64,000 nt of DNA. Origin: Trichoderma breve. Lineage: Eukaryota > Ascomycota > Sordariomycetes > Hypocreales > Hypocreaceae. The stretch's first letter is position 1. Each line of letters opens with the position of its first letter. Positions 1 to 10,310 of this stretch are shown one piece after another. The notes beneath the pieces were generated by a model that saw only the letters and a list, made by a program, of their open reading frames with translations, was not told the origin of the DNA and did no database searches. Made by a program: the position numbers and the translations under genes. The DNA lies in assembly GCF_028502605.1 (NCBI RefSeq), contig NC_079232.1, forward strand, positions 2,666,001-2,730,000. Reading direction: 5' to 3'.

Positions 1-425
1 CGGGTTTACCTTCTTGAAGTGTAACATCAGAAATACTGGCTCCTGCATGAGTCCTTTTACCAAGGGCGGTGGTAATATCATCTTTCTCATGATTCAGGAT
101 GCGCCTGCGCACGTTCCATTTCCGAAGGGTATTCTCAAGCTGGTTCTGTCTATAAACGTTGTTCTATAGCATCAGTAAATGAATAATATTATGATGGAGA
201 AAATGTGCGTAGAAAAGGAAGATGCAGAACTAACGCCATATGGAAAGAATATTTGTCTTTCATGAACTCAGTTACATGGCGCATTGTCATACGCTTGCCG
301 CCGGGCCCATAGTTTCCCATGTACAATTGAACGATAATGGGCTTGAGCTTTTCCAATCGCTCTGCATATGGCAACCTGAGAAACTTATCTTCTCCGGAGC
401 CGGGGAGCAAGCTACCAAGATCCAT
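1..425 (-). CDS. Clr5-domain protein, N-terminal part (runs off left edge)
   Basis: Two exons are visible. The first starts at the ATG at 425-423 and reads MDLGSLLPG..., then a stretch typical of the fungal Clr5 domain: RLEKLKPIIVQLYMGNYGPG, then MTMRHVTEFMKDKYSFHM. After an intron (about 164-231, acceptor CTATAG) the frame resumes with YRQNQLENTLRKWNVRRR, matching the 'Y...L.KWN.RK' end of the domain, and stays open to position 1. The donor is uncertain: GTTAGT (perfect-looking) breaks the frame, whereas GTTCTG four bases later keeps it. A TATATAAA on the minus strand near 505-515 lies about 85 bp upstream of the ATG. Clr5 is a short domain at the N-terminus of many fungal proteins, often ahead of ankyrin or TPR regions. 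What follows here is outside the window, so the function is open. Confidence 0.6.
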
Positions 426-2131
426 GACGCATATAATGGGAGTTAATGCAACTGAAAACAATAGAATAACATGGCGGTACCAAAAATGAGAGCGACATTT
501 AGAAGGATTTATATAGGCGGAGTTAAAGGTGCGTGAAGGAAAAAGGTTGCTTGTGCTGGGACGCGGCCCTCGTATACATATTTGGCCGCCTTCACACTGT
601 ACGCGCGCCTCACTTTTTCCGACACGCAGGGGTCCAATGATGCCCGACCTGGAGTATAAGCCTAACAATTCCCAGCTACAGGCTACAAGATGCCATTTAT
701 TGTAAGGCTAGCCTAGCCACACCGCTTTAATGGAGAAGCATATTTGAAATATACAAGTCGTAGCAAGGTGCAAGGCTGAGGCATCATTTATCTGTACAGT
801 GATTTTGGATCCCCGCCGCCGACGCGGTATCAAACAAGTACCCGGACCTATGGGAAAGGGTTGCGTTCTAATACTCCGTGTGTGTCTCAAAATTAAGGGT
901 ACTTAGAAAAGGCAACAGGAGAATGTGTAGAAGCAACGATTCCTTGCTAGGACATTATGAAGCTCCTTTGCTGTAGGTCAGACGCCATTTTTCAACAGAT
1001 TCCTTCGGGTTTGAGCAAAAGTACATGACCTGATTACAGTACACCCCGCTCCACAATACTGCCAATCATTTCCTGGTCGGCCAATTACAGGACGACTTCC
1101 TCGAGGTTCGTCAGCCGCATCTACTCCCTTTCGTACCTCGTAGAACTGACAACAGGACTAAATAGCTCTACGGGGGTCCACGATGCGACTTGAGAACTGT
1201 CCGAAAGGGGAAGAATTCAGTTCGCTGGGTCCATTATTTCTCTCTGGCGGCCGAACTAAGCTGCCTTTTGAAGCTTGAACAGCCTCACATAGATGCAGCT
1301 TCTAAACTATTAATCCTAACACAATGCTACATATCTTACAAAATTTGCCTTGTTGCAACGAGTCACGCGCTGCTCATCCCTCTAGCTAACCCCATCCAGT
1401 AGCCTTGAGTAGAAATGGCCTGTACCCGTACCTGTGTTCAGACGGTCGAGACTCGATATGGCTGGACAAGCAGAGTGAAGGGGGCGTGTGAAACAGGGAC
1501 ACGACGGCCAAAAGCTGCCAAGGTCTTGTCCCTTCTCACACACTCCCATCTCTTTGTCCTTAGAAGTCTGCGATGCACTGGGCATCATCTCGTTCTCAAT
1601 CCAGCATTTCCAGGCAACAAACGCACAGCAACCCCACAGTATCGGCTGAGCTAGCGGCCGCTAAACAATTGGAACTGGCTGGAACCACTCAAACCACTGT
1701 TAGGTCGAGCACTGATGGATACAACCCCCTCAACTAGCCTACTTAGTAGTGGACTCGGGACGCTAGAAAGGTTAATGCAAAGCCTCACTGGCCAATCACA
1801 AGCGTGGCAGAGAGACCTTTACTGTACTGAGTACGCCTTCTACGGCTCGGAATATTTTGACGTTTCTAAGTTATGGAGCTGCGCAGGCACATGTGGGCTG
1901 CTCTCATGGCCAGAGTCTTGCCGCTAATCACGAAACAGCAGCACAGCAAGTTTCGACATTGGGTTTCCCCTTCGAAGCTCTACCACACTACTATGGATTT
2001 GGCCAAATGCAACGGTCAGCCCCAGGAGAGAGCAGGGTTGGATGGATTTCTGGCTGCATTTAATAATGGCAAATGCTTTTCCCCTCCTCCATGAACAATG
2101 TACTGCTCTTCGCTACCTCTTCTCTGGGGCC
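426..2131. other. Intergenic, no gene recognised
   Basis: About 1.7 kb between the divergent Clr5 gene and the first small paralogous gene. Several 60-80 codon open frames occur on both strands, but none shows a domain, plausible splice sites or codon bias. I see no RNA gene. Confidence 0.5.
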
Positions 2132-2139
2132 TATATAAG
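2132..2139 (+). promoter_or_regulatory. TATA box of small gene A
   Basis: TATATAAG lies 142 bp upstream of the ATG at 2274 and is followed by a pyrimidine-rich stretch (CCTTCCTCTTCTTTTATTC), the usual layout of a highly expressed fungal promoter. The paralogous gene B has a TATAAAG at almost the same distance. Confidence 0.55.
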
Positions 2140-2273
2140 CCCCTCTCCTTCCTCTTCTTTTATTCAATCTATCATCTTCAAAGCAGTTCAGACTCAGGTG
2201 TCATTTTATACCTTATCATTCTCAGCTGAAATACAGTTCCCTAAGTTGACTTTATTTATCCGCAACTTTCATA

Positions 2274-2861
2274 ATGCCATACCTCGATATGGAAAATCAT
2301 GACTCCAATGGAGTGATCTCTCTGTGAGTTATACTAACACTTCTTTATTATGAAATATCGACAAAAATCCTCGTTTATTCCTCGATTTATGGGCAAATTC
2401 AAATATGAGGTATATATATCATCATAATGAATTAGTGTGAGCCTGGTATTTGTATTGTCATCGATCTTGGACTTTTCTTTCGAGTTTTCTTGCCCGCTCT
2501 CTATAACAAACATGAGGTTACCCAAAGATCATAGAGCGTAACTAAATGTGATTTGTATTTGATTTAGGGATACTACGGATACATGGAGCACCGCGGCGAG
2601 GAGCGATTCCCCTCCACCAATCGCCCGAATGAGCCATCGTGCAACCACTTCAACTAGTGCCGCAAGCACCACTGAAGCACTACAGACTAATAACACGAGG
2701 AAAGATCAGAATGATGTGCTTCATGGCATCGGTTCACAGTTTCCTGCCACTGGTATGTCTTGCTGGCTCCGTGATCTCTTTTGATGTAGACAATAGCTTA
2801 CTTTCCCGGTTCTACATTAGATGATGCTATCCAGAATATGGACCTCCATCCTAATCTCTAA
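2274..2861 (+). CDS. Small three-exon gene A, member 1 of a tandem paralogous pair
   Basis: Exons 2274-2323, 2568-2752 and 2821-2861 join in phase to a 91-aa protein. Introns are GTGAGT...TTTAG (244 nt) and GTATGT...TTAG (68 nt). The product has no cysteine, no signal peptide and no membrane segment. It is Ser/Thr/Pro/Asp/Asn-rich and looks disordered. The gene at 4840-5394 has the same exon pattern, nearly identical intron lengths (242 and 67 nt), and the same last-exon length (41 nt). The proteins share a TWS....RS.SPPP block in exon 2, a QND.L.G.GSQFP block across the second intron, and a DD.I.N...HP.L terminus. This shared structure is the main evidence that both are real genes. I do not recognise the family and assign no function. 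Confidence 0.75.
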
Positions 2862-4421
2862 TGCTACTGTCTCTCCCTCCTATATTAACGAACACAACAT
2901 GCCGGCCGACACAATTGCAGCGATGCATACGACACTTGAGATTTCACAATGAAAAGAATATTACTGCCATATTAGTTCAGCGATACAAGATCACATAGAT
3001 ATCTGGCATAATATGCGGCGTTTTGTTGATTCTGTATTTCGTCGAGTTGGATAGATCAAAAGCCCAAGGAAAAATAACCGGCGTCATGGTAGTAATCGGG
3101 GTTGGATACATATCGCTTGGGAAATATGACCTCATTGTCTTATTCTGAGACTCTCATTCCGCTCCCCAACTAAACTTCTTAGTATTGTGCCCTTACCTTT
3201 TGCCGTTTCTTCATGCTTAGTTCGTACTCCACGGTATTAACTAAAGAGACTTAGAACAGGACTAAAGATAGTGGACAGGAGCGATGCTGAGACCCCACCT
3301 CTAAGCTTGGCCTTCACATGAAATAGTGGAAACCTTTGCCGGCTCCATGCCGATGTTCTCAAACTTGGCGCTATCATTCATAACCTTGGAAGTGCTAGGT
3401 AGTCGCTCAACAACATTCCGTGCATTTGTGTGTTATACATGTAGACATAAACCCTTTAGTACTATGATGATCAGTGGTATTATAAACGAGCGCTTTTTAT
3501 TAAACGAACCATTTCTAAAGAACCCTAAAGACAATAAATTAGAATAGTCAATTTATAAACGAACAGTGCGGGTTCTTTGTTCAAGTATAAAATCATATCA
3601 TCCCTAGCTGATTTTTAATCATGGCCAAGAGTAGTGGACGCATATAGAGGGAATCTCGATATTGAAGTGGAAGTCAAAGCCGGAGGCCATGTCTGCCACG
3701 TGCCGGAATATAAATCTCCATAAATGGGCTTTGCTATGAATTAATCCCAGGACTAGCCGCCCTGTAAGCCTAGAGTGGGCGCATAAAGGAAAAATATAGT
3801 TTGCTAGGGATTTGTTAGAGGATGGTGAATTTAGGTTGATTGCTTAAGTTGAAATTATGACAAATTACCTAACTTCCATACTATCAAAATCGAAATTGGT
3901 CTGTTGTACGAATTGCAGGTATGAATTGCAGATCCCTGTCACAATATTAATGATGTCTTCAAGCAGGTGCGTAGATGTTCTTGCAAATAAATGAGAGACA
4001 CAAGTCCTTTATTACCACGGGACATTTTACTTTGGTCATGACCATGATTTAAATTTGGGCTTAAACAGCTCTAATCCGGCTCGCGTTTGGAATGAACAGT
4101 GCCATCATTCATCCACCAAAAGCGATCTTAGAACGACAGCTGAGATGGGAAAGGCCCATTATGCGCAACCAGGCCTCCAAAGAGCCGAATAAGTCCTGCA
4201 GGCATTATAATATGTCATATAGCGGCAGCCCGTTTACGTCCGAGTGGGTGCATAGCCGGCTCAACAGATGCGAAGCGCTGCGGCAACTTTCCCGCTCGAC
4301 GCATCGAAGCGCCTCCTTTTTTTTTTGTTAGCCTCTCGGCATTCTATTTCGAGTTAAAACGCTCCAAAACCTGCTTATTTCTCTCTATCGTTGGCCTAAA
4401 CATTTTCCAGTCTGGACGCTG
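2862..4421. other. Intergenic, AT-rich
   Basis: About 1.6 kb between the two paralogous small genes. It is AT-rich from about 3470 to 4050. I find no open frame or exon that matches either paralogue or any known family. Confidence 0.5.
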
Positions 4422-4525
4422 GAAGATCCGTTTTTTGACGACGTCGTCAAAAGGCGGGTCGTTAGCGTGACGACGTCGTCAAAAGGCGTCTTTAGCGTGA
4501 CGACGTCGTCAAAAAATGGATCTTC
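4422..4525. repeat. Inverted repeat with three copies of a 14-bp palindrome
   Basis: The perfect palindrome TGACGACGTCGTCA occurs at 4436-4449, 4468-4481 and 4498-4511, spaced 32 and 30 bp apart. The two outer copies are embedded in 28-bp inverted arms (4422-4449 and 4498-4525, beginning GAAGATCC and ending GGATCTTC) that match at 27 of 28 positions. The linkers between copies are also near-repeats (AAAAGGCG...TTAGCG). Each palindrome contains a central ACGT core of the kind bound by bZIP dimers. The block lies about 165 bp upstream of the TATA box of small gene B. It could be a bZIP operator array or a small palindromic mobile-element relic; the sequence alone does not decide. Confidence 0.8.
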
Positions 4526-4689
4526 AGAGAGGCCTTTTAATTTCATGACCTTGCACCATTGGTTTCATTGGTTATTCCTCACACCGTAATGAAGGCTAAT
4601 GGATTAAGGCAGCCTGAAGCTGGATGTATGGTTCGCCTGGTTCGCTTTGTACCTGTGTCTACTGCGATGTATCCGGCCAGCTAAATGCA

Positions 4690-4696
4690 TATAAAG
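4690..4696 (+). promoter_or_regulatory. TATA box of small gene B
   Basis: TATAAAG lies 150 bp upstream of the ATG at 4840, close to the 142 bp seen for gene A. It lies downstream of the palindrome array at 4422-4525. Confidence 0.5.
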
Positions 4697-4839
4697 TAAT
4701 GGTGTTTCCTCTTATTTTTCTTTGTTTAATTATTATCCGGCGCCGAAACCCAATACTTTTTGATAATATATATCATTCAGCTTGCCATTCTCAAAGAAGT
4801 TGTCATATATCACAAATTCCCCCATTTACCATCTTTATC

Positions 4840-5394
4840 ATGAAGAACTGGCCTATTGCCACCCCCAATCCTAAGTAAGTAAGTTCTATCCTTTAAAAAA
4901 TCATCCACTACTCCGATTGCAACAATACTCTCCAGAATTCCCCATTAGAGGCCTTCCAATGGCAATAATTTTGCAAAAAGCTTTTCTTCTCATTCTCCTC
5001 AGAAACACCATTGATCCTTCAATTTATTCTTGGTAACCTTCTCTGGCACGATTTGAACGCTTTGTTTTTCTCAACTATTTATTGTTATGACTTGCATGCC
5101 TAACTGCTCTTTCCAGTAATCTCAGGAAGATATCGAGTACATGGAGCGCCAAGGGAAGAAGTGGTTCTCCTCCACCTATGCTTGAAGCGGGAGACTCTGG
5201 CAGCGCCAAGATGCCCGAGGAGAATACCGTCGTAACAACCCAGAATGATCTCCTCTACGGCGTTGGTTCGCAATTTCCCACCATTGGTATGCCATGGCCA
5301 TCACATCGAATCTCACCAAGAAGAAACTGGCTAATGTTTTATATCTATAATAGATGACTCGATCAAAAACAAGGGCATCCACCCAAAACTCTGA
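4840..5394 (+). CDS. Small three-exon gene B, member 2 of the tandem pair
   Basis: Exons 4840-4874, 5117-5286 and 5354-5394 join in phase to an 81-aa protein. Introns start GTAAGT and GTATGC and end TTCCAG and AATAG. The first donor must be the first of two overlapping GTAAGT copies, because the second would read a TAA. The protein shares with gene A the STWS...RSGSPPP block, QNDLLYGVGSQFP, and the terminus DDSIKNKGIHPKL. There is no cysteine, signal peptide or membrane segment. Same orientation, same exon-intron plan and 2 kb spacing from gene A indicate a tandem duplication. Divergence is high in the N-terminus and middle while the blocks are kept, which suggests selection on the protein. 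Function unknown. Confidence 0.75.
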
Positions 5395-6009
5395 GTAAGA
5401 TAGTGCATCACCACGCACATGATATTCGATAGGATGCACTTTCTTGGATATAGCAGTCTAGATTTTGTGATGTGACTTAAACTGCTGCCGGAAGGATATA
5501 GCCACTACTGTTTATTTAGCAAGCTAGAATGCGATAGCTTTTCATTTCAAATCAACGCTATCTGATACAACTACGCTATTTCTCGTTATTAAGTAGTAGT
5601 TTCAGTGATTATGATGACTACGTCGGAATATATCAAGCCTGCGTATACGTATTGTCTGATTATAATTGATCAAAGATGATCTTGCATAAAGATACTATTC
5701 GTAGCTGAGCTTCGACATCATGCTTAGCCGACCGGGTTTAGTTGACTACGTAGGGAAAGGACAAGCACAATAAGCTTGCTACTCGGATACCACGTGTACC
5801 ATACTGGTATTCATTTCTGATTCATTGACTAAGTGTGCCAAATTAACCATGATATTTAAAATTCGCGCACACCTTTCGCCCACGCCGTAGTACAAGCTAC
5901 TTCCCGCTCTCCAAGCACCAGCTTGGTCCATCGCTTTCTTATACATACAAATTTGCCAAAACTCGCTTATCAGTAACCAAAATTGAACACGCAGCTCCAG
6001 CTATCCCAC
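5395..6009. other. Intergenic between convergent genes
   Basis: Spacer between the end of small gene B and the end of the convergent 704-aa gene. It is AT-rich and contains a CACGTG hexamer near 5791. No gene seen. Confidence 0.5.
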
Positions 6010-8124
6010 TCAATCAAAAGGCATGAATTTTCCGTACGCCTTCTTCAGCTGGCGTGCCAATGTTGGTATCAGATGCCCTTCTATTTTAGAATTGAGAGGC
6101 CGGACAACAGTCAAGAATGTCTTCACAGGCATGTTACGCGGTGGAGCGAATGTGTAAAAGCCGCAATACCCATCTGTAACGGAAAACCCCATGGCAGTCA
6201 TGGCACTTTTGAACGCAGTCCAAGTGATCGAGGCTCCGACCTTTGGCCCTTTAAAGAGAGTGGAGAAGACCTTTTTCGCCGCTGGATTGGCATGCAACTT
6301 CTGCAGCTGTTCTTCGTTCCGCTTCTTGACAGTTTGCTCATTCTCAGACGCTAATGTTTGAGCAGAACTTCTATTTTCTTCGTATTTCTTTAAATCCACA
6401 CCCTCTGAGATGCAATAAGCGGTTGTATAAGGATATTCATTCTGTTGAGTCTTCTGAGATTGGGCTCGGTGATATGCCAAGCAATATTGCACAACGAAGT
6501 GGCAGAAAAAGTCCATTTTGCAGCCAGTATGGGCTGCAACCAAATCGTCGAGTTGAGCCAACGCCCTGTTTGCTATTTCGGGCTCGAGTAGCTTATTGAT
6601 TGGCACTGAGAATTCCTGTAAATCAATTTCTTTCCGGATTTCATTCAAGCATAAATCCAACTCCCGGGATCCATTTATAAACGTTTGTCCTGTTTTGCGA
6701 GAGAGAGACGGTACCGATAGGGCCATTTGCAATTCTTGCATAGTTTTAATGATCGTAATTAGCTCGCTTAATGCATCCATCTCTCTCTGTTGTAGGGGTT
6801 TCCAGGAGGATGGTTTGGAGTCGTATAGATCATCCAACTTCTTGATCCACTGAAATGCCTGTGAAGCATGTGTCTGGGACTGGCATAAGCGCAGCATGTA
6901 TTGCAGAAGAGGATCACGCCCATTAAGCTCTTCTGGCTTGACCCTCATAACGACTCTTGGGTTTCCGGCCTCATCGTAAGCGTTGGGCACACGCCTAAAA
7001 CATTTCGCCCCGATTCCTGTTTGGACGTGCCTGATGAGGTGAGCCTGAGCGCGGCTGTACTCGAAGTGGAATACATTAGAAATTTCCTGAAGAATGACGC
7101 GCTTGTAATCCCAATTGCTACTCGGATTGTCAAACATCTTCAAGAGATTGTAAATGTAGCTCTTGATGGTAAATTTCTGGACCCAGCGACGGACAACTTC
7201 GAAAATGGCACAGCTGATGTCTTTGTCGGTTTCGGGTGGCAGGTTGCGGCCTCTATCGTCTGTAACTAGTTCGGGCCGGCTGAGCAGCCAGGAGTTGACA
7301 TTGTAAACAAGCACAGATGGCTCATCACGGAGAATAGCCAAGTAATCCTCGAGGTCATCTTTCTGTTTGTTAGCAACAAAGAGTAGCGTAGCCAACGGGA
7401 TGACCTTTCCCGGCGCCTTTCCGGTTGCCAGATTATCCTTGATCATCTCTGTGACCTTGTCTACAGCATTCGAGCGCTCTTCATTGACCCTTTCCCACTG
7501 CTCTTCGGTCCACCATGCTCGAGGAGTTTTCATAAGCATTCTCAGGATCAGAAATCGAAAATCCATCAACGAGGTATACTGTCTGTTCCAAATTAGTGAT
7601 CCCACTCCGTACGAAACACAATCGCCGCCTTTAATCAATGTCTTTGTCTCTTCGTTTTCTTTGTCAAGCCTAACGAGATCTCCATACCACTTCTCTGTAT
7701 AGACAAAATAGTAGTCTGGACGATTTTCGCGTGGTGTAAGTTTCTTCTGGTTCACCTTCTCAGTAACGAAAGGGCCATCGCCGAGTGCACCGTCAGGACC
7801 GACTCGATACTGCTCAAATAAAGACATCGTAGCACGGTGTTTGAAGTGATTCAAGAGAAATTTTGCACTTGTCGAAACATCTTTCAGGTTCAATTCGGGA
7901 ACTATCACTGACTTCTTCTTCAATTCCTCAGACTTGTTCCCGACGTGGAGATCCGAAGGGCCGTCGTTAAAATAATCCAGGAAAAGTCTCGCCCGCTCAT
8001 TTCTGTCAAATTTGTGCCAACCGGCTCTGATTTGCCAATTATATTCATTGTATAGCCGGGCGAATTCGCTATGCGCGTCTTCAATGAATTCGCAGTTCAT
8101 TATGGTTTGATGCGGTACAGACAT
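6010..8124 (-). CDS. 704-aa fungal protein with HicA-like C-terminal region
   Basis: A single uninterrupted frame starts MSVPHQTIMNCEF; I took this ATG because no acceptor or in-frame ATG lies convincingly upstream. No signal peptide or membrane segments are seen. Residues about 560-620 are charged and Gln/Lys/Glu-rich. From about residue 630 the sequence reads TWTAFKSAMTAMGFSV...CGFYTFAPP... and ends ...ARQLKKAYGKF. This resembles the C-terminal 'W..F..AM..GF....GS...F.P......R.Y' domain (HicA-like fold) found in many fungal proteins that databases call 'ipa protein', and the upstream helical region (residues about 400-560) also fits that family. The family's biochemical role is not established to my knowledge, and I assign none. 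Neighbours give no functional hint. Confidence 0.65.
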   Translation of the reverse strand: MSVPHQTIMNCEFIEDAHSEFARLYNEYNWQIRAGWHKFDRNERARLFLDYFNDGPSDLHVGNKSEELKKKSVIVPELNLKDVSTSAKFLLNHFKHRATMSLFEQYRVGPDGALGDGPFVTEKVNQKKLTPRENRPDYYFVYTEKWYGDLVRLDKENEETKTLIKGGDCVSYGVGSLIWNRQYTSLMDFRFLILRMLMKTPRAWWTEEQWERVNEERSNAVDKVTEMIKDNLATGKAPGKVIPLATLLFVANKQKDDLEDYLAILRDEPSVLVYNVNSWLLSRPELVTDDRGRNLPPETDKDISCAIFEVVRRWVQKFTIKSYIYNLLKMFDNPSSNWDYKRVILQEISNVFHFEYSRAQAHLIRHVQTGIGAKCFRRVPNAYDEAGNPRVVMRVKPEELNGRDPLLQYMLRLCQSQTHASQAFQWIKKLDDLYDSKPSSWKPLQQREMDALSELITIIKTMQELQMALSVPSLSRKTGQTFINGSRELDLCLNEIRKEIDLQEFSVPINKLLEPEIANRALAQLDDLVAAHTGCKMDFFCHFVVQYCLAYHRAQSQKTQQNEYPYTTAYCISEGVDLKKYEENRSSAQTLASENEQTVKKRNEEQLQKLHANPAAKKVFSTLFKGPKVGASITWTAFKSAMTAMGFSVTDGYCGFYTFAPPRNMPVKTFLTVVRPLNSKIEGHLIPTLARQLKKAYGKFMPFD

Positions 8125-8751
8125 TGTGTCAACTAAGTACTTGGGTCTTCTTGGGTGGTCTCTGATTGGTTTCGGATCCTATGGCGGGAGCTTGTCGCTA
8201 CTAGAAATATAGGGCTGATGAGCGTGATTCAATGTGTCTTCAGATTTGGGAGAAAATTCGAAGTTTCGTCGCCAAGTATTGCATGCCGGAATCACACTTG
8301 GGTTGGCTCCTGCCCATCAAACTTCCAATTTTATCCTGAGATGCCTTGAAATTGTTGTTGAAATGCATCACCCGGGCAACATCCAAAGTATGCACCAAGC
8401 ATCCGTTATGTATGACTGAGCCAGTAAGGCAGGAACCGTTGACAGGCTGCCGAGTTAATTTCAGATAGAGGCAAAGAAATTTTATTGGAATCGCTAATCT
8501 CCCCGCGATCCAGGTGTACACAATGGGAGGCATCATGTATACTCGCAACGATGAGGTGCTAAAACTGGCGGTGCAGAAAATGGCCGAGTTTGATATACGA
8601 TTGGGCTGCGATGTCACAACATCACACATTTGGGGAGAGATGCCACGTCACAGATTCCTTTTATTTGATGAGAAAATAACGCTCATCATATACTAGCACA
8701 AAACAATGACAAAGCTTTTACTTTCACTCATCCCTATTATCAATCTACACA
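8125..8751. other. Intergenic
   Basis: Contains the promoter of the 704-aa gene (minus strand) and the 3' flank of the allergen-like gene. The long minus frame at 8240-8629 has no recognisable protein features and was left out. Confidence 0.5.
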
Positions 8752-9468
8752 TTATTTTCCCATGCCCTCAGCAGAATGCTTCTGCAGATCTTTGGGATCA
8801 AAGGTTGGACACCCCTCATACTCATCGGTCACATGAGACCCTTTGCTTTGAAGCGAACCTCGCTCGCCGGTGAACTCTTCCATGGTTTTAGCAGGCAAGA
8901 CCTTGGTCCCGTGATGCACAGCCGCAGCATTATGAGTTTCGTGGATTGGAACAGTGGTGTGTACAACTTCTGGAGCAATTGTGTCCTTTTGGATTACTGG
9001 TTGGACGTGCTCGTGCACGTGGTGGTGGACTCGTTCGCCCGCGAAGATAGGTGCTTCAGTTGCAGATTCGTGTGTGGTTTTGTGAACAACGGATGTGTCC
9101 TTATATTTTTCGGCATCATGGTTGAGGTATGATTCGTCATTCTTGTCGTTACCGTGCTCGAAAGGCTTGTGTTCGGTCGGTAGCACTTTGTGTGAATGCT
9201 TTTCTGGGCTAGATATATATGTCAGTTTAGGAATCCATGGAGCTAGACCGAGGTAGACGAACAGAACTTCTTTAGTGTTAACCGGTTGAACTGTTGTATG
9301 GTGGTGATCTTGATGGGTCTCTTTCTCCACGGCGGTCCTTATGTTTTCTTGCTGCTGTGGCCGAACATGTTCGCTGGTGACGGGCTGTCGAGTTTCTTCA
9401 TCCACAGTAGTGTCATGTCTGTTGTCTTGGGAAACGAGGTTTCCAACGGCTTTCTTGACTTTATTCAT
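8752..9468 (-). CDS. Histidine-rich allergen-like protein
   Basis: Starts at MNKVKKAVGNLV (ATG 9468-9466) rather than at the upstream in-frame ATG at 9534, because this is where fungal homologues begin. The protein is hydrophilic and rich in His, Glu, Thr and Val, with repeated motifs such as HHHVHEHVQPVI and VVHTTVPIHETH, ending in a TMEEFTGERGSL...CPTFDP block. It fits the family annotated as 'allergen' in many ascomycetes (small, soluble, no signal peptide). The continuous frame hides a likely 54-nt intron at 9209-9262 (donor GTTCGT, branch CTGAC, acceptor TCTAG). Removing it gives KEVLPEKHSHK, the expected family sequence, instead of a hydrophobic insert. Spliced length is about 220 aa. 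Molecular function unknown; members are often stress-induced. Confidence 0.7.
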   Translation of the reverse strand: MNKVKKAVGNLVSQDNRHDTTVDEETRQPVTSEHVRPQQQENIRTAVEKETHQDHHHTTVQPVNTKEVLFVYLGLAPWIPKLTYISSPEKHSHKVLPTEHKPFEHGNDKNDESYLNHDAEKYKDTSVVHKTTHESATEAPIFAGERVHHHVHEHVQPVIQKDTIAPEVVHTTVPIHETHNAAAVHHGTKVLPAKTMEEFTGERGSLQSKGSHVTDEYEGCPTFDPKDLQKHSAEGMGK

Positions 9469-10200
9469 ATTGATTGCGATATATAATTTCTGAGATATGA
9501 CTGAATTTGCTAGAGAGCTTAGAATTGGGTACACATATATACATCTGCAAATGTATGTTTGTAGGCAGTTAATATCAGCTATCAGACTGCATTTATACTT
9601 GTTTACAGCAACTGCACGTCATTACTTTGTCTCTCGATTCTAGCATCCTCTTTCGGCTACAGAATTTTACTTTGCTCCTCGTGGCACACCTTTCATCTGC
9701 AGAAGATGCACCGGAAGGTTGGGACGCTTTGAATAGCGTTCGCTTTGTCATTTTGCTCATTATTTACGACATGGCTTGGGAAGATGGATATAAGCAGATT
9801 AATAATGGCATATTAACTTCCAGGAGCTGCCAATTGCCACCTTCTATGACACGGAGACTACGGAGTAGTCCATTCTCATCATCAAAGGATCGCTCCAGCT
9901 AGCTGGAATGCCACGTCATACTTCGCAAGCCAATTTCCCCACGGTTACCAAGAGTTCAAGTTTGCTAGCATTTAGCTGTTCAGCTGGTCTTCCGGAATTA
10001 AAGCTCCTTAACCAATCACACGGTCTACCTAATAATTCTGTAGCGCGACCATCATTTCACAGTTGAGGTTTACAGCCGATTTGCGCTACTCTCGGAACAT
10101 TTTCACCGCATCTCCACTCTTACATACAATTTCATATCCATGTGTCTCAAAACTTTCTCTACCGCAAAAGACAGTTCTTTGACCTCTAGCGCGAGTGCTA
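9469..10200. other. Intergenic
   Basis: Upstream region of the allergen-like gene. No gene recognised. A short quasi-palindrome CTACGGAGTAG lies near 9857. Confidence 0.45.
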
Positions 10201-10310
10201 CCGTATAACATCAATATCTGTGTAGATCTGGAAACCTGTTAAAAGTGCTATCTCATCCCTTCTCCACCATAAACACACCTACGCTAATTGCATCACATTT
10301 TTGGTCGTCT
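10201..10310 (+). repeat. Diverged copy of the 3' flank of the ABC transporter gene
   Basis: This stretch aligns with 12739-12850, sharing blocks such as GTATAACATCAAT, TGTTAAAAGT and CTTCTCCACCA.AAACACAC. The second copy spans the stop codon and 3' flank of the ABC transporter gene. Similarity is about 80 to 85 percent by eye, same orientation. Confidence 0.6.

Noticed and set aside
5983..6354. Plus-strand frames opposite the 704-aa gene (also 6596-7702)
   Set aside because: They are antisense shadows of a long, continuous minus-strand coding frame.
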